A stretch of DNA of 42,528 nt from Spirochaetales bacterium (lineage in GTDB: Bacteria > Spirochaetota > Spirochaetia > UBA9216). A program made the translations under genes and the position numbers. This document shows, in pieces, positions 1-10,722 of the stretch (the first letter of the stretch is position 1; each line of letters opens with the position of its first letter). The notes beneath the pieces are model-generated. The model worked only from the letters and a program-made list of their open reading frames with translations. It was not told the origin of the DNA and made no database searches. The stretch is taken from contig QKCC01000065.1 in the NCBI GenBank assembly GCA_003245835.1, forward strand, positions 1 to 42,528. The letters run 5' to 3'.

Positions 1-1158
1 TTTTGCTTCACGGAGGATCGCGTCATCAGGTTCCCAGAGAGTTTTCAGCCCCTCATTGACGACTTCAAAACCGGAATCCGTCAAAGCCCTGCTGAGTATT
101 GATACCGATTCACCGCTCCATCCAAAGGGTCCGAACGCAGCCGCTTTTTTTCCTTTGAATCTCAGGCCTTTAATCTCTTCGAGAAGTGAGGCCATAGAAG
201 AAAGTATTCCCTTGTTTATTGTGGGAGAGCCGAGCAGTATCGCCTTGGAACGGAAAATCTCCGTGATAATATCATTTTTATCCCGTTTGGCGCTGTTAAA
301 CAGGCGCACATCCACGCCAGGATCGGTCTTCTGAATCCCTTTCGAAATCGCCTCTGCAATCTGTCTGGTTCCTCCCCACATCGTATCGTAAACAATGGTA
401 ATTTTATTTTCCCGGTATGAATCCGCCCATTCAAGATACTTCTTAACAATCTGGATGGGATCATCCCGCCATATAATTCCATGACTCGCTGCAATCATAT
501 CTACAGGAACGTTGAGGGCGAGAACCTCATTTATTTTTTTGGTTACCAATGCGCTGAACGGCGTCAGAATATTGGCATAATATTTAATGCATTCCGAGTA
601 GAGTTCCTCCTGATCGACCAAATCATTAAACATATATTCCGAAGCATAGTGCTGACCAAAGGCATCATTGCTGAAAAGGATGTTGTCCGCTGTAAGATAA
701 GTGAACATGCTGTCGGGCCAATGCAGCATCGGCGCCTCAATAAAAACAAGCTGCTTGCCGTTTCCTATATCGAGCGAATCTCCGGTTTTTACAATTCTGA
801 AATTCCAGTCGCTGTGATAGTGACCCCTCAGTGCTTTTTCGCCGTTTGCTGTACAGTATATCGGAACATCGGGTATACGAGCCGTCAGCTCCGGGAGGGC
901 CCCGCTGTGATCTACTTCGGAATGGTTCGCAACGATGTAATCAATCCGGGACAGCTCAATCTCTGACGACAGATTGTCGACAAATTCTTTCGAGAACGGC
1001 GCCCAGACTGTATCGATAAGCACAATCTTTTCTTCTTCAATCAGATACGAGTTATACGAGCTGCCGCGGTGGGTGGAATATTCATTTCCATGGAACTGTG
1101 TCAGCTCCCAGTCTATCTTACCCACCCAGTTAACATTGGATTTTAACTTTCGCTTCAT
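1..1158 (-). CDS. Flavodiiron protein (FprA-type A flavoprotein: metallo-beta-lactamase + flavodoxin), 3' end beyond window
   Basis: Reverse-strand ORF from ATG at 1158 ([42 protein letters not shown]...) open to base 1. Contains NHSEVDHSG metal-binding motif and a C-terminal flavodoxin-like [22 protein letters not shown]-type RBS upstream. Absent from the ORF track because it runs off the edge. Confidence 0.9.
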   Translation of the reverse strand, partial: MKRKLKSNVNWVGKIDWELTQFHGNEYSTHRGSSYNSYLIEEEKIVLIDTVWAPFSKEFVDNLSSEIELSRIDYIVANHSEVDHSGALPELTARIPDVPIYCTANGEKALRGHYHSDWNFRIVKTGDSLDIGNGKQLVFIEAPMLHWPDSMFTYLTADNILFSNDAFGQHYASEYMFNDLVDQEELYSECIKYYANILTPFSALVTKKINEVLALNVPVDMIAASHGIIWRDDPIQIVKKYLEWADSYRENKITIVYDTMWGGTRQIAEAISKGIQKTDPGVDVRLFNSAKRDKNDIITEIFRSKAILLGSPTINKGILSSMASLLEEIKGLRFKGKKAAAFGPFGWSGESVSILSRALTDSGFEVVNEGLKTLWEPDDAILREAK

Positions 1159-1238
1159 AGCAGTCTCCTAAAAACAAGGTTATATTTTAATGATAACCTC
1201 AAATACTTCAGGAGACAGTAACATTTGTTACAGTAGGG

Positions 1239-1595
1239 TTATTTTTTCTGCCAGAATTCTATCCGGTGGCCTTCGGGATCATTAAAATAAAAGACTCTCG
1301 CATTCCAGGAGTGTGCTTTTACAGGTGTTGTATTAACACCCAGTTCATCCATATAAGCCTTCTTCCTGTCTAAATCATTAACCTCAAGCGAGATCGTAAC
1401 ACCGGCCCCGCTGCAGTCGTTAACGGTTGTCCGGCCTGAGTCGGCAATACTGAGTCTCGAGCCTTCAGATAATTCGAACTCGACAAACCAGTCCGTTGAA
1501 AAAAGAACGGGCAGGTTTAATATTGTCTTATAAAAGGCGACGGTTTCCCGCCATGCCCTGCAATACAGAATTGTGTTTGAACTTGAAAAACGCAT
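1239..1595 (-). CDS. VOC/glyoxalase-bleomycin resistance family protein
   Basis: 118-aa ORF with VOC features: W..TVAFYKTILNLPVLF..., final YFNDPEGHRIEFWQ. Confidence 0.85.
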   Translation of the reverse strand: MRFSSSNTILYCRAWRETVAFYKTILNLPVLFSTDWFVEFELSEGSRLSIADSGRTTVNDCSGAGVTISLEVNDLDRKKAYMDELGVNTTPVKAHSWNARVFYFNDPEGHRIEFWQKK

Positions 1596-1619
1596 CTACC
1601 TGATTATACTGCTTACAAA

Positions 1620-3188
1620 TTAAAAATTCCTGAATCCCCTGTCTATATTCACAAAGTATCCGTAGACCCAGCCCATGTCGCCGTTCTGTCTGCGGACGAG
1701 ATACCATGGGCTTTCCATCTCTCCGATTTTCATATTTTCACCGGTTGATGCTACAGCTATAACCTGTTCATCCTTTTCCAGAAAGTCGATGTGATTGCCG
1801 TTCAATGACGGGGCATCTCTGAATCGGACGCGGTCGTCATTTACAATGCTGCTTAGACCTATTTTACCGTTCCTGTAATCATCGATAGAAAAATCCCTGC
1901 TGTTCTTTGCTCCGTATCTCTTTAAAAGCTCAGTCATTGCTCTATCATCTGTTTTATCCAGCACGGAAGATGAACTGAACTTCCTGAACGCATATGAATA
2001 GCTTAACAGGTTAGGGTTAGCCCCATTCTCGAGCAAAACTTCTGCAGTTTCAAGATCGTTATAATATATCGCTGTATTCAAAAATATGCCGGCGCCTGAT
2101 GAATCCTCGCCGTTGCTGTAACCCACCGAATATTCATTCGGATCATAACCGAGATCTATCATCAGCTTTACCATTTCGGGGTGTCTATACCTGATCGCAA
2201 AGTACAGATCATAGTCGGTTCCCATTTCTCCGCCGATATTCTGTCCTACGCCGTTTTTTACCAGGAACTCCACCATTTCAAGATCATTATCCTTTATCGG
2301 CCTTAACAGACATGAAACAGTGCCGTCATAATTGCCGGAGGTCGTCCGGGGGCTGAACCCGTTATCAAGCAGAAATTTTATCATTTCAAAATTCCTCTTT
2401 TCGATGGCGTCTATCATCGGAGATTCCGCCCTGGTCATGTAAATGCCCATATAATTATCGAAGCCCTCAGCCAAAAGCTTATTCAAACCTTCAAAATCAT
2501 TATTCCCGTAATAATACCAGAACTCTTCGTCCTTCAGATTCAGGGTCCTTTTTATCTCGAGATAGCTCCTGTTTACCGTCATGTAATAACTGTTTTCTTC
2601 ATTATCTCTTCGGCCGATCGATCGGTATATCCAATTGATTAGTCCGGCCTCCGGATCCCATCGGTAGGTATACTCACCCCACTTGTCCTGAAAATAATAC
2701 TTTGTAATATCCTTCGACGGCTCGCCCTCCGGATTGTATTTGTTGCCGTCATATTTCGAATAGACATAATGAAAAGCGCCGTTATCGACATAAATCTGAA
2801 CAAAATCATTACTGTAGCCCTTATCAAGCATATACCAGGCTTTGGTATAGTCCAGCTTTGTCGAGACTATAAGCAGGCTGCAGCCTGCCGCCCATTTCTG
2901 CCCGCCGTCAGGCAGCTGTATTTTATAAAAGGGCAGCGCCGTCCCGCCGGTCATGTACATGTTTTCAGAAACCTCTGTCAGCCTGAAAGTCTGACTGCAG
3001 GGGAACTTATAGATCTGCCCGGGGTTTTCAAAAAACCCCGGTTTGTCGAATAATTCAAGTTCAACCGATTCAATATTACGGTCTTCACAATTTACCGGCA
3101 GATACCCGAGAAATTCCGTTAAATCGGGCTGCGAAAAAATATCTGATGCTGTCAGGACCAGAAAAATAATTAATACCTTGAACTTCAT
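1620..3188 (-). CDS. Secreted ankyrin-repeat protein with C-terminal bacterial SH3-like domain
   Basis: N-terminal signal peptide, several ankyrin-like units (DNDLEMVEFLVKNGV, YNDLETAEVLLENGANPNLL), C-terminal VRFRDAPSLNGNHIDFLEKDEQV...WYLVRRQNGDMGWVYGYFV (SH3b-like). Confidence 0.8.
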   Translation of the reverse strand: MKFKVLIIFLVLTASDIFSQPDLTEFLGYLPVNCEDRNIESVELELFDKPGFFENPGQIYKFPCSQTFRLTEVSENMYMTGGTALPFYKIQLPDGGQKWAAGCSLLIVSTKLDYTKAWYMLDKGYSNDFVQIYVDNGAFHYVYSKYDGNKYNPEGEPSKDITKYYFQDKWGEYTYRWDPEAGLINWIYRSIGRRDNEENSYYMTVNRSYLEIKRTLNLKDEEFWYYYGNNDFEGLNKLLAEGFDNYMGIYMTRAESPMIDAIEKRNFEMIKFLLDNGFSPRTTSGNYDGTVSCLLRPIKDNDLEMVEFLVKNGVGQNIGGEMGTDYDLYFAIRYRHPEMVKLMIDLGYDPNEYSVGYSNGEDSSGAGIFLNTAIYYNDLETAEVLLENGANPNLLSYSYAFRKFSSSSVLDKTDDRAMTELLKRYGAKNSRDFSIDDYRNGKIGLSSIVNDDRVRFRDAPSLNGNHIDFLEKDEQVIAVASTGENMKIGEMESPWYLVRRQNGDMGWVYGYFVNIDRGFRNF

Positions 3189-3504
3189 TTACTCTCCAAC
3201 TATTATCGCATTCTGAGTATTGTTTTATTTTGTTCTTCCGGTAATACATACTGGAAATAAAACTGTCCGTCAATCTTTGAAGTGTTTTGAATTTCCGGAA
3301 TAAAGACAGCATCGATAAAACAGATCTCATTGCGATCACCGTTCAACGAATACAGCCAATTTATTCGCAGTTTATTCAGCATTTAAAGAACTTTCGCCTA
3401 AGATTATTTTGGATAATAAAAAATTTAAGGGCTATTATAGTATATTTAAATAATTTTATGTTATACTCTGGTTCTAAAAATTGATATTTCACAGGAGAAA
3501 AATT

Positions 3505-4299
3505 ATGAAAAAGAGCATTCTTGCAGCATTATTCTGCATTGTTACTCTTGCTTCAATGTATGCAGGAGGAACCCAGGAAAAGGCTGCTGCATCAGACCTT
3601 AATCTGATGAAGGCCGGCGCCCTGACAATTGGTGTAGAAATCGGTTATCCTCCGTTTGAGGATTTCGCAAATGACGGTGTAACACCTGTAGGTTACGACA
3701 TTGATTTCGCAAAAGCACTCGGTGAAAAACTTGGTGTGGAAATCGTATTCATCAACACTGCATGGGATGGTATATTCCAGGGTATCGGCGTCAACTACGA
3801 CGTAGTTATTTCTGCGGTTACCATTACCGAAGAAAGAAAAGAGACGATGGATTTTTCAGATCCCTACATCGACAACTATCAGGCTGTTGTTGTACGGACT
3901 GATTCCGATTTAAAAATCGGCAGCTTCCAGGATCTTAACGGCTATGCACTGGCTGTTCAGAAAGAAACCACATCAGATATTCTGATATCTGACTACATTT
4001 CCACCGGATCCCTGAATTGTACTGTTGCGCAGAATGAAAAGGTCATCACCTGCTTTACCCAGCTCGACAACAAAGAGATCGATGCAGTTGTTGTTGATTC
4101 AACCGTTGCAGATGGACAGGTCGGCAAATACCCCGACAAATACAAGATCGCTTATCTTGACAAGAGCGAACCGGAACAGTTCGGTGTTGCAATCAAGAAG
4201 GGAAATGCAGCTCTTCAGTCGGCAATCAACAAAGCCATCGCCGAGCTTAAAGCTGAAGGCTTCTTCAAAGAAAGCACTGAATACTGGTTCGGTGGCTAA
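3505..4299 (+). CDS. Amino acid ABC transporter substrate-binding protein (SBP_bac_3 type)
   Basis: MKKSILAALFCIVTLASMYAGG signal/lipoprotein peptide, then LTIGVEIGYPPFEDF...VGYDIDFAKALGEKLGV typical of polar amino-acid binding proteins. AGGAG RBS before ATG 3505; the track start 3481 is upstream of it. Confidence 0.92.
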   Translation: MKKSILAALFCIVTLASMYAGGTQEKAAASDLNLMKAGALTIGVEIGYPPFEDFANDGVTPVGYDIDFAKALGEKLGVEIVFINTAWDGIFQGIGVNYDVVISAVTITEERKETMDFSDPYIDNYQAVVVRTDSDLKIGSFQDLNGYALAVQKETTSDILISDYISTGSLNCTVAQNEKVITCFTQLDNKEIDAVVVDSTVADGQVGKYPDKYKIAYLDKSEPEQFGVAIKKGNAALQSAINKAIAELKAEGFFKESTEYWFGG

Positions 4300-4310
4300 A
4301 ACGAGCATCA

Positions 4311-5354
4311 ATGAAGGATTTCCTCAAAAAGCTGATAAATATTAGAGAATGGAAACAATCTTCAAAAACAGCTGCCATATGTATTGTGGCAGCTGTTGTT
4401 TTGTTGATTGTTCTTTCGATAATAAATGTCTCCGAATCGGAGATGATGGATCATGCTTCCCCGCAGGTGAAGCAGATGATCGAAGACGAGAAGGACAGTT
4501 CCCGAAAGCGTCTTACAATTACCTATAACGATTTTAAAGTTATCAGTTATCTTTCTTTTTCGACTTCAGGAGCCAAAGCCCTTCAGGAAACCTACGTGGG
4601 TTTCGCGGGCAATATTTTTCAGGCTGACGAAGGTTTCGGAAAGTTTGCCGGCCAGATGGTGAACTACACCTACCGAATGCTGGGTATTAAACAGAATGTT
4701 CTGCACGGCGTTAAGCTGACTATGCTGCTTACGACACTGTCCATTCTGATCGGGTTTGTTTTCAGTATTTTCCTGGCCCTTGGAAAGATTTCGACCAATA
4801 AAATAATCAGTAAAATATGCAGCGCATATGTATTTTTCTTTCGCGGCACCCCACTGCTGATACAGCTGTTTGTGGTGTATTTTTCAATTCCGGGAATATT
4901 CGGATTTTCATGGCGGGGATTGTTCGATACTGCCGATCCCGAAGCGGTGTATAAGGGCGCATTTATTGCGGCTTTGATAGCGTTCTCATTGAACTCTGCA
5001 GCATACTGTGCAGAGATTGTACGTGCGGCCATTCAGTCAATAGACAAGGGGCAGCATGAAGCGGCAAAAACTCTGGGGCTCGGTTACGGTCAGACAATGA
5101 CCCATATCATCATTCCCCAGGCGACCCGGAGAATGATTCCGCCGCTTTGTAATGAATTTATCATGATGATCAAGGACGTATCGCTTGTTTTTGCGATCTC
5201 GCTGATGGACATCACTACTATATCAAAAACGATCATGACCAGCGAAGGAAGCTACCTTGTCTTCCTGCCGGCCCTGGTTATCTACCTGATCGTAACAGCA
5301 ATATTCACATGGATATTCGGAAGAATGGAAACGAGGTTGGCAATTTATGAATAA
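4311..5354 (+). CDS. Amino acid ABC transporter permease (HisM/GlnP-like) with N-terminal extension
   Basis: [16 protein letters not shown]...[17 protein letters not shown]...[29 protein letters not shown] (EAA loop). Confidence 0.92.
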   Translation: MKDFLKKLINIREWKQSSKTAAICIVAAVVLLIVLSIINVSESEMMDHASPQVKQMIEDEKDSSRKRLTITYNDFKVISYLSFSTSGAKALQETYVGFAGNIFQADEGFGKFAGQMVNYTYRMLGIKQNVLHGVKLTMLLTTLSILIGFVFSIFLALGKISTNKIISKICSAYVFFFRGTPLLIQLFVVYFSIPGIFGFSWRGLFDTADPEAVYKGAFIAALIAFSLNSAAYCAEIVRAAIQSIDKGQHEAAKTLGLGYGQTMTHIIIPQATRRMIPPLCNEFIMMIKDVSLVFAISLMDITTISKTIMTSEGSYLVFLPALVIYLIVTAIFTWIFGRMETRLAIYE

Positions 5355-6135
5355 TGAAAAGCAGACACACGAATACGACTATTTGCTCAGAACCGAGAAG
5401 CTCTGCAAGTCGTTTGGCCACCTTGAAGTTCTGAAAAATGTGGATCTTGCAGTTAAAAAGGGAGAGGTCATCTGTATAATCGGACCGTCCGGAGCTGGAA
5501 AATCGACATACCTGCGCTCCTTGATTCACCTCGAAGAGATCACGAGCGGAAAGATATTTGTTGAAGACCAGCTGTTTCTTCACAGAAAGCATAACCGGAC
5601 AGTGCACAGGGTCCCGGCAGAACAGCAGAAAGCCATGCTTCTTGAAATGGGAATGGTATTTCAGCGTTTTAATCTTTTTCCCCATAAAACGGTACTTGAA
5701 AACCTGACCCTCGCTCCGATGCTGATCCGCAAAAAATCACGTGCCGAAGCTATAGCATCGGCTACGAAGCTCATCGAGCGCGTCGGGCTGTCTGATAAAA
5801 GGGACGTCTACCCAAGCAGGCTTTCCGGCGGTCAGCAGCAGCGTGTTGCAATCGCGCGGGCACTGGCTATGGAGCCGGAAATCATGCTGTTCGACGAACC
5901 GACAAGTGCGCTCGATCCGGAACTCGTAGGCGAAGTTCTTGCCGTAATGCGGGACCTTGCCAAACAGGGAATGACCATGCTGTGCGTGACGCATGAGATG
6001 GGCTTTGCCAGGGAAGTTGCCGACCGGGTAGTACTAATGGCGGACGGTATGATCCTCGAAGAAGGTAAACCAAGAGAATTATTCGAAAACCCGCAGCACG
6101 AAAAAACCAAAACCTTCCTTAAAAACGTATTATAG
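5347..6135 (+). CDS. Amino acid ABC transporter ATP-binding protein
   Basis: Walker [10 protein letters not shown], signature [15 protein letters not shown], Walker [13 protein letters not shown]. Start overlaps permease stop. Confidence 0.95.
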   Translation: MNNEKQTHEYDYLLRTEKLCKSFGHLEVLKNVDLAVKKGEVICIIGPSGAGKSTYLRSLIHLEEITSGKIFVEDQLFLHRKHNRTVHRVPAEQQKAMLLEMGMVFQRFNLFPHKTVLENLTLAPMLIRKKSRAEAIASATKLIERVGLSDKRDVYPSRLSGGQQQRVAIARALAMEPEIMLFDEPTSALDPELVGEVLAVMRDLAKQGMTMLCVTHEMGFAREVADRVVLMADGMILEEGKPRELFENPQHEKTKTFLKNVL

Positions 6136-6160
6136 AACTTTACAGATTTATTCTGCATTG

Positions 6161-6200
6161 CGGCACCTGTTTATTATTTTAACGGGTGCCGTTTTTTATT
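6161..6200 (+). terminator. Rho-independent terminator after ABC operon
   Basis: cggcacc (6161-6167) pairs with ggtgccg (6185-6191), followed by tttttt. Confidence 0.75.
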
Positions 6201-6302
6201 AGAGACCATAAAGATGCTTAGACTTAATTATAATCCACAGGGACTCCAAATATTTGTGTTTTCTTTGTTGTAAAGAATATCATCTTCATTTACGATACAG
6301 CT

Positions 6303-8588
6303 ATGAAACGAATTATTCTTCTCCCGGTAATCACCCTGCTGTTTGCAGCGCCCTTGTTTTCCGATATCGTCTCGACCCCTCTTGGAAACCAGCTTCGATC
6401 GATTTTCCCGGAACTAAAAAACGGCTATATCGACCTGAACAGGAACGGCTCTCTCGACAGACTCGAGGATATGGATGAAAAGATATCCGACTATCTTGTA
6501 CAGGATGATCAGCTGCAGGTCCAGGAAACGCTTGAATTTATAAGTAATAACTACAAATACTTTCCTGTACGAACCCTGGAAGCAGTCCGTGACGCCCTTA
6601 ACAGTCCCGAAGGGACAATAAACGAATTGATTGGGCTGAATTACGGGACCGAAATCGAACAATTAATAGAAAAGCGGATCGCCATAGGCGAATACGGTTT
6701 ATATCTTCCCCCTTCGGCAAGAAAAAAGGCAATGAATGAAATGTATTCATACCTCTCAGTAATGGACAAGGCCTATAAAAGAGAAGGAAGCGGGGCAGAA
6801 ACAGAATTCAGCAAGGCGAAAGCGACTCTTTACAGTATGCTTGAAAAGGGATATCCCCTGCCTGAGCCTTTAACCGGAAAAGAAAAAGAAATACTCGAAT
6901 CCACCCTGATCAATTCATTATTAAGAGAACAGGATGAGCCGCAAACTGTGAATACAGCCCTCTACACTCTCGGCATTATGCGCTCAAGCAGGGCCATTCC
7001 ATATATCATTCCGCTGGTTTCCGATGAAAATTACAGCGTCGAAGCTATCAGAAGCCTTGGAGCGGTCGGCAACCTTGAAGCCATGGATCTGCTGATCCGG
7101 AAGCTGGAAGAAGACCCGAAAGAACAGGAGAAAATCGAGCTGATCAGGGCCCTCGGTTCAATCGGTTCAAAAGAAGGTATAACCCCTTTGTTTGATATCA
7201 TAAAGGACGAAAAAATATCTCCGGTACTCCTGAAATCCGTTCTCGAATCGTTAGGGAAAATTGCAGCCAAAGGAACTGCCGACAGAAGAATAGCAGCGGC
7301 CTTATCTGATTATCTCAACTCTGCCGACCCATCGCTCCGAATCACAGCAATAAACGGTCTGTCGGCATTCAATGATCAGAATACTGTTGCCGCCCTGGTC
7401 GGCCTTTTAAAAAAGGAACGTTCGGAAACGGTGCTCTTAACGCTGGTCGAAAAAGCCAGGTATATAAACAATCCTTCGATAGTTCCATCAATAACCAGTC
7501 TGCTCGAGAGCCCGCAGAGCTCGACAGAACTGCAGATACTCTGTCTGGCTACGATAGGACTGCACCCCGAGGGTACAAAAGGAATAAACAGTGTACTGAC
7601 GGCTCTTTCATCCGGAAACGATGACATTGCCGAAGCAGCTTTTGACGCCGCCAAAAATCTTTACAGTACCGACAGCACCGTGCTTATCGGCGGATTAGCC
7701 CGGCAGGCTGCTGCCGACAGCAGCATTCAATTCCAGCGCCAGGCTGCCCGATTATTTGCAGAACTTCCGGATGACGCCTCAATTAACAGCCTGCTGACTA
7801 TGCTTGGTTCCCCTGATCCTGTAGTAAGGCGTTATACTACCATGGCGCTTTACCGAATACGGCCTGCCGGCAATGTCAGAATTACAGCAGCCCTGAATAA
7901 AATAATATCAAATGAAACGGAACCGCTAGATGTAAGAATCAACGCTGTTCGCGCTATAGGAGCTGCCGGCTTTGACAACCCGACAGTAAATGCTGAACAG
8001 ACCCTCATAACCGCTGCATCGATGCGAGAAAGCAAATACGCACAGCTGCGTTTTTATTCGCTCCGCGCGCTGGGAGAGATGGATTCGCTCAGCGAAAGCT
8101 CCATCGGGAAAATCATCGTAATCGCAGCAAGGGAACGCGATGCTGCAATAAAAGAAGAGGCCATACAAACGCTCTCAAGAATCGGCCTCGCTGATCCCTC
8201 CAGAGTTACTATGCTCGCTGAGTCTCTGGACAGTATGGAACTGAAAGACAACATAGATTTGGCGCTTCAGATCTGTGAGATCCTCGGTGAATTACGCTCA
8301 CAGGAATTCATCAAAAAGGGCATTGAACTCAGCAGTCTGCTTACCGAGGAAAGCAGTAAACGGAGACTGACCTACGCTTTCTATCTCTCGGGTTCACTGG
8401 ATGGCTATGAAAGCATGATTCAACAGGGAAAGGACTCCGATCTGACCGAGTTCATCTTGTCGCTTTCCGAAAGCTCTGATCTTGTGCTTCTTGGAAAGGC
8501 AGTCGAAAATCTTAAGCGCACGGAAGAAAATGAAAGTACCCTTGAACTGCTGGAATTAATTGAATCGGAGGTACTGTATCAAAGCTGA
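6303..8588 (+). CDS. Secreted HEAT-repeat protein with N-terminal EF-hand-like loop
   Basis: Signal peptide MKRIILLPVITLLFAAPLFS; many helical repeats (AIRSLGAVGNLEAMDLLIRKL..., LIRALGSIGSKEGITPLFDII...); EF-hand-like DLNRNGSLDRLE. Confidence 0.85.
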   Translation: MKRIILLPVITLLFAAPLFSDIVSTPLGNQLRSIFPELKNGYIDLNRNGSLDRLEDMDEKISDYLVQDDQLQVQETLEFISNNYKYFPVRTLEAVRDALNSPEGTINELIGLNYGTEIEQLIEKRIAIGEYGLYLPPSARKKAMNEMYSYLSVMDKAYKREGSGAETEFSKAKATLYSMLEKGYPLPEPLTGKEKEILESTLINSLLREQDEPQTVNTALYTLGIMRSSRAIPYIIPLVSDENYSVEAIRSLGAVGNLEAMDLLIRKLEEDPKEQEKIELIRALGSIGSKEGITPLFDIIKDEKISPVLLKSVLESLGKIAAKGTADRRIAAALSDYLNSADPSLRITAINGLSAFNDQNTVAALVGLLKKERSETVLLTLVEKARYINNPSIVPSITSLLESPQSSTELQILCLATIGLHPEGTKGINSVLTALSSGNDDIAEAAFDAAKNLYSTDSTVLIGGLARQAAADSSIQFQRQAARLFAELPDDASINSLLTMLGSPDPVVRRYTTMALYRIRPAGNVRITAALNKIISNETEPLDVRINAVRAIGAAGFDNPTVNAEQTLITAASMRESKYAQLRFYSLRALGEMDSLSESSIGKIIVIAARERDAAIKEEAIQTLSRIGLADPSRVTMLAESLDSMELKDNIDLALQICEILGELRSQEFIKKGIELSSLLTEESSKRRLTYAFYLSGSLDGYESMIQQGKDSDLTEFILSLSESSDLVLLGKAVENLKRTEENESTLELLELIESEVLYQS

Positions 8589-8742
8589 TTCAATCGGCAA
8601 GTGTTGGTTCTTTCTGTACACATGGTAACTCAGTTTTAATAAAATACTCACTAAAAACTACGCCGTTTTTTATCTGCGGTCTTGATTTTCATATACCTAA
8701 ACTGCGACAATTGGGTTGGACGTAGTTCTGTTGGAGTAATCG

Positions 8743-9423
8743 ATGAAGAAATATATAGCCTCTGCTGTAGTATTATATACAGCTTTTATACTGGGATCCT
8801 GTGCTACCATGACGGCTTCGTATGGTCCTATGCCCGGCACAGTAGCCAAATATATAAGCAGAAACGGTCCTGACATCGGGGATTATCCTATCAGCAGCCT
8901 TGCAACCATTGCCAGTTTTAACCGTCATGAGCGAGATTATGACGTATATGAGAATCTGGATACCATCTGGAAGGATTACACTGAAGCCGACCCCACGAAG
9001 GCTTTCGACGGCCGGATCATTGACTTTGGACTTCTATTCAACCCCGGCGATTCAGCCGTCCATACCCAGAAAGATCCGGTTCCTTTTTTTACGGAAGGGC
9101 AGATTTACATTCTTAATCTGAAGGTTTTCGGGTTTTATAATTTCCCCGTTGCATTCAAGGTCACAAGAATCGATTCGGTACAAAAAATGTTTGAATTCGT
9201 TTATCTGCAGAAGAATATAGTGAACGGGGTACAGCGGGTTTACTTCGAATCTTCATTTGATGAAACCGGAAGACCGGTTACTCTTATCAGACACATCTCT
9301 TTTTTCAAGAGCGGAAACGGTTTTCAGGACAAGGTTCTATATCCCCCGCTTCACAAACAAACAATAGACGATTTCCACAGTAACGTTTTAAAAGTTAACC
9401 GCCTAGTCTGGTCGGCCAAGTAA
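8743..9423 (+). CDS. Hypothetical lipoprotein
   Basis: 226-aa ORF with lipobox FILGSC; no family recognised. Confidence 0.75.
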   Translation: MKKYIASAVVLYTAFILGSCATMTASYGPMPGTVAKYISRNGPDIGDYPISSLATIASFNRHERDYDVYENLDTIWKDYTEADPTKAFDGRIIDFGLLFNPGDSAVHTQKDPVPFFTEGQIYILNLKVFGFYNFPVAFKVTRIDSVQKMFEFVYLQKNIVNGVQRVYFESSFDETGRPVTLIRHISFFKSGNGFQDKVLYPPLHKQTIDDFHSNVLKVNRLVWSAK

Positions 9424-9543
9424 TCCGGGAACCGATCAGACCGCTTCCGGCTCAGGGCCCGCGTATATAGCGGTGCAAATTTCTAAAAGTAATAAAACCT
9501 TAAAACTATATTATTATGCTAAACTCATACCCGGAGGCGGGGA

Positions 9544-10497
9544 ATGGAACTTACTCAATTAAAATATTTCAAAGCTGTGGCAGAAATCCAGCATTTTACC
9601 AAAGCAGCAGACCAGCTTCATATTTCACAGCCGTCACTCAGTAAAGCCATTTCCAATCTGGAAGATGAACTTGGAACAAACCTTTTTGAAAGAGAGAAAA
9701 AATCCGTCTATCTCAATGAGTTCGGGCAATGCTTCTATAACCATGTAAAACTGATATTCGAACAGCTTGCTGAAGCCGAATTAGAGATCAGCGACATGAG
9801 ATTGGGCGCACATGGTGATGTAAGAGTGGCATCCTCCTTTGAACTTACCGAACCCAACCCGATCCTCGAAAATTCATGGAAATTTTATATGGATCATCCG
9901 CAGATCCACTTTCATTTTTACCAGCAGAGCACCGAACAGATACTTAATCTGCTTGAAACACGGTTTATCGATTTCTCGTTATGTACGAAGGATGAACTGA
10001 ACCTTCCCCAGATAAAATGGAACCATCTATATTCCGAAGAGCTCTTCCTGCTCACTGGAGAAGATTCGATCTTCAGCAGCAGAACATCGGTAAAGCTGGA
10101 AGAACTTAAAGATGAAAATTTCATAATAGACAAGATAGCGCCCGGAAAAGAAGACTCGCTGCATCATCTATGCAGACAGGCAGGGTTCACCCCAAAGATT
10201 TCATTTGAAGGGAATTCGATAAAAATGACAGGCATGGCTGTCGTTAAAGGCTACGGTATATCGTTTGTTTCCAAAACCAGGAAGGAACGTGTACTCGCAT
10301 CTCCCAGAACCGAGCCCTGGGAAAAAAAACTCCGGTTCATTCCGATCGATAACGATTACTGCATCAAGGAAATCGGAATAGCACATCTCACAAACAAGCG
10401 CCTTTCCGCAGCGGCGTCGTTGTTTCTTGAACATATTCTTGAGTATTTCAGCCACCGCAATCAGGACAAATCAGCACCGGTAATTACCGAAGGATAG
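9544..10497 (+). CDS. LysR family transcriptional regulator
   Basis: N-terminal wHTH MELTQLKYFKAVAEIQHFTKAADQLHISQPSLSKAISNLEDELGTNLFER. Confidence 0.95.
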   Translation: MELTQLKYFKAVAEIQHFTKAADQLHISQPSLSKAISNLEDELGTNLFEREKKSVYLNEFGQCFYNHVKLIFEQLAEAELEISDMRLGAHGDVRVASSFELTEPNPILENSWKFYMDHPQIHFHFYQQSTEQILNLLETRFIDFSLCTKDELNLPQIKWNHLYSEELFLLTGEDSIFSSRTSVKLEELKDENFIIDKIAPGKEDSLHHLCRQAGFTPKISFEGNSIKMTGMAVVKGYGISFVSKTRKERVLASPRTEPWEKKLRFIPIDNDYCIKEIGIAHLTNKRLSAAASLFLEHILEYFSHRNQDKSAPVITEG

Positions 10498-10624
10498 TTG
10501 TCTCCGTACAGTTGTTCATGAAAACAGAAATCCGACTGACGCAAGCTGTCTGTATAGAATTATTAATTTTTTAAATAAATGCGTCAGCAGGCTGTAAAAT
10601 CAAAATCGTAATCACTATAATTAA

Positions 10625-10652
10625 TTGTCAAATAATTATTTCAGGTTATAAT
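10625..10652 (+). promoter_or_regulatory. Putative sigma70 promoter for SPFH cassette
   Basis: TTGTCA (10625-10630), 16-bp spacer, TATAAT (10647-10652), about 70 bp upstream of the first cassette gene. Confidence 0.65.
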
Positions 10653-10722
10653 TGGACACCGTAAATTTATAAGTATTATAATCTCAACTGTTAAAAGACA
10701 GCACAGTTAAGGAGTAAAGCTG

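Noticed and set aside
481-966. 161-aa plus-strand ORF
   Set aside because: Antisense to the flavodiiron gene, low-complexity composition and no family pattern.
3459-3467. Extended -10 like TGTTATACT upstream of the ABC operon
   Set aside because: No acceptable -35 hexamer at proper spacing; left as suggestive only.
10536-10587. 8-bp inverted repeat ctgacgca...tgcgtcag after the LysR gene
   Set aside because: Arms are 37 bp apart with no T-run; too weak to call a terminator or operator.
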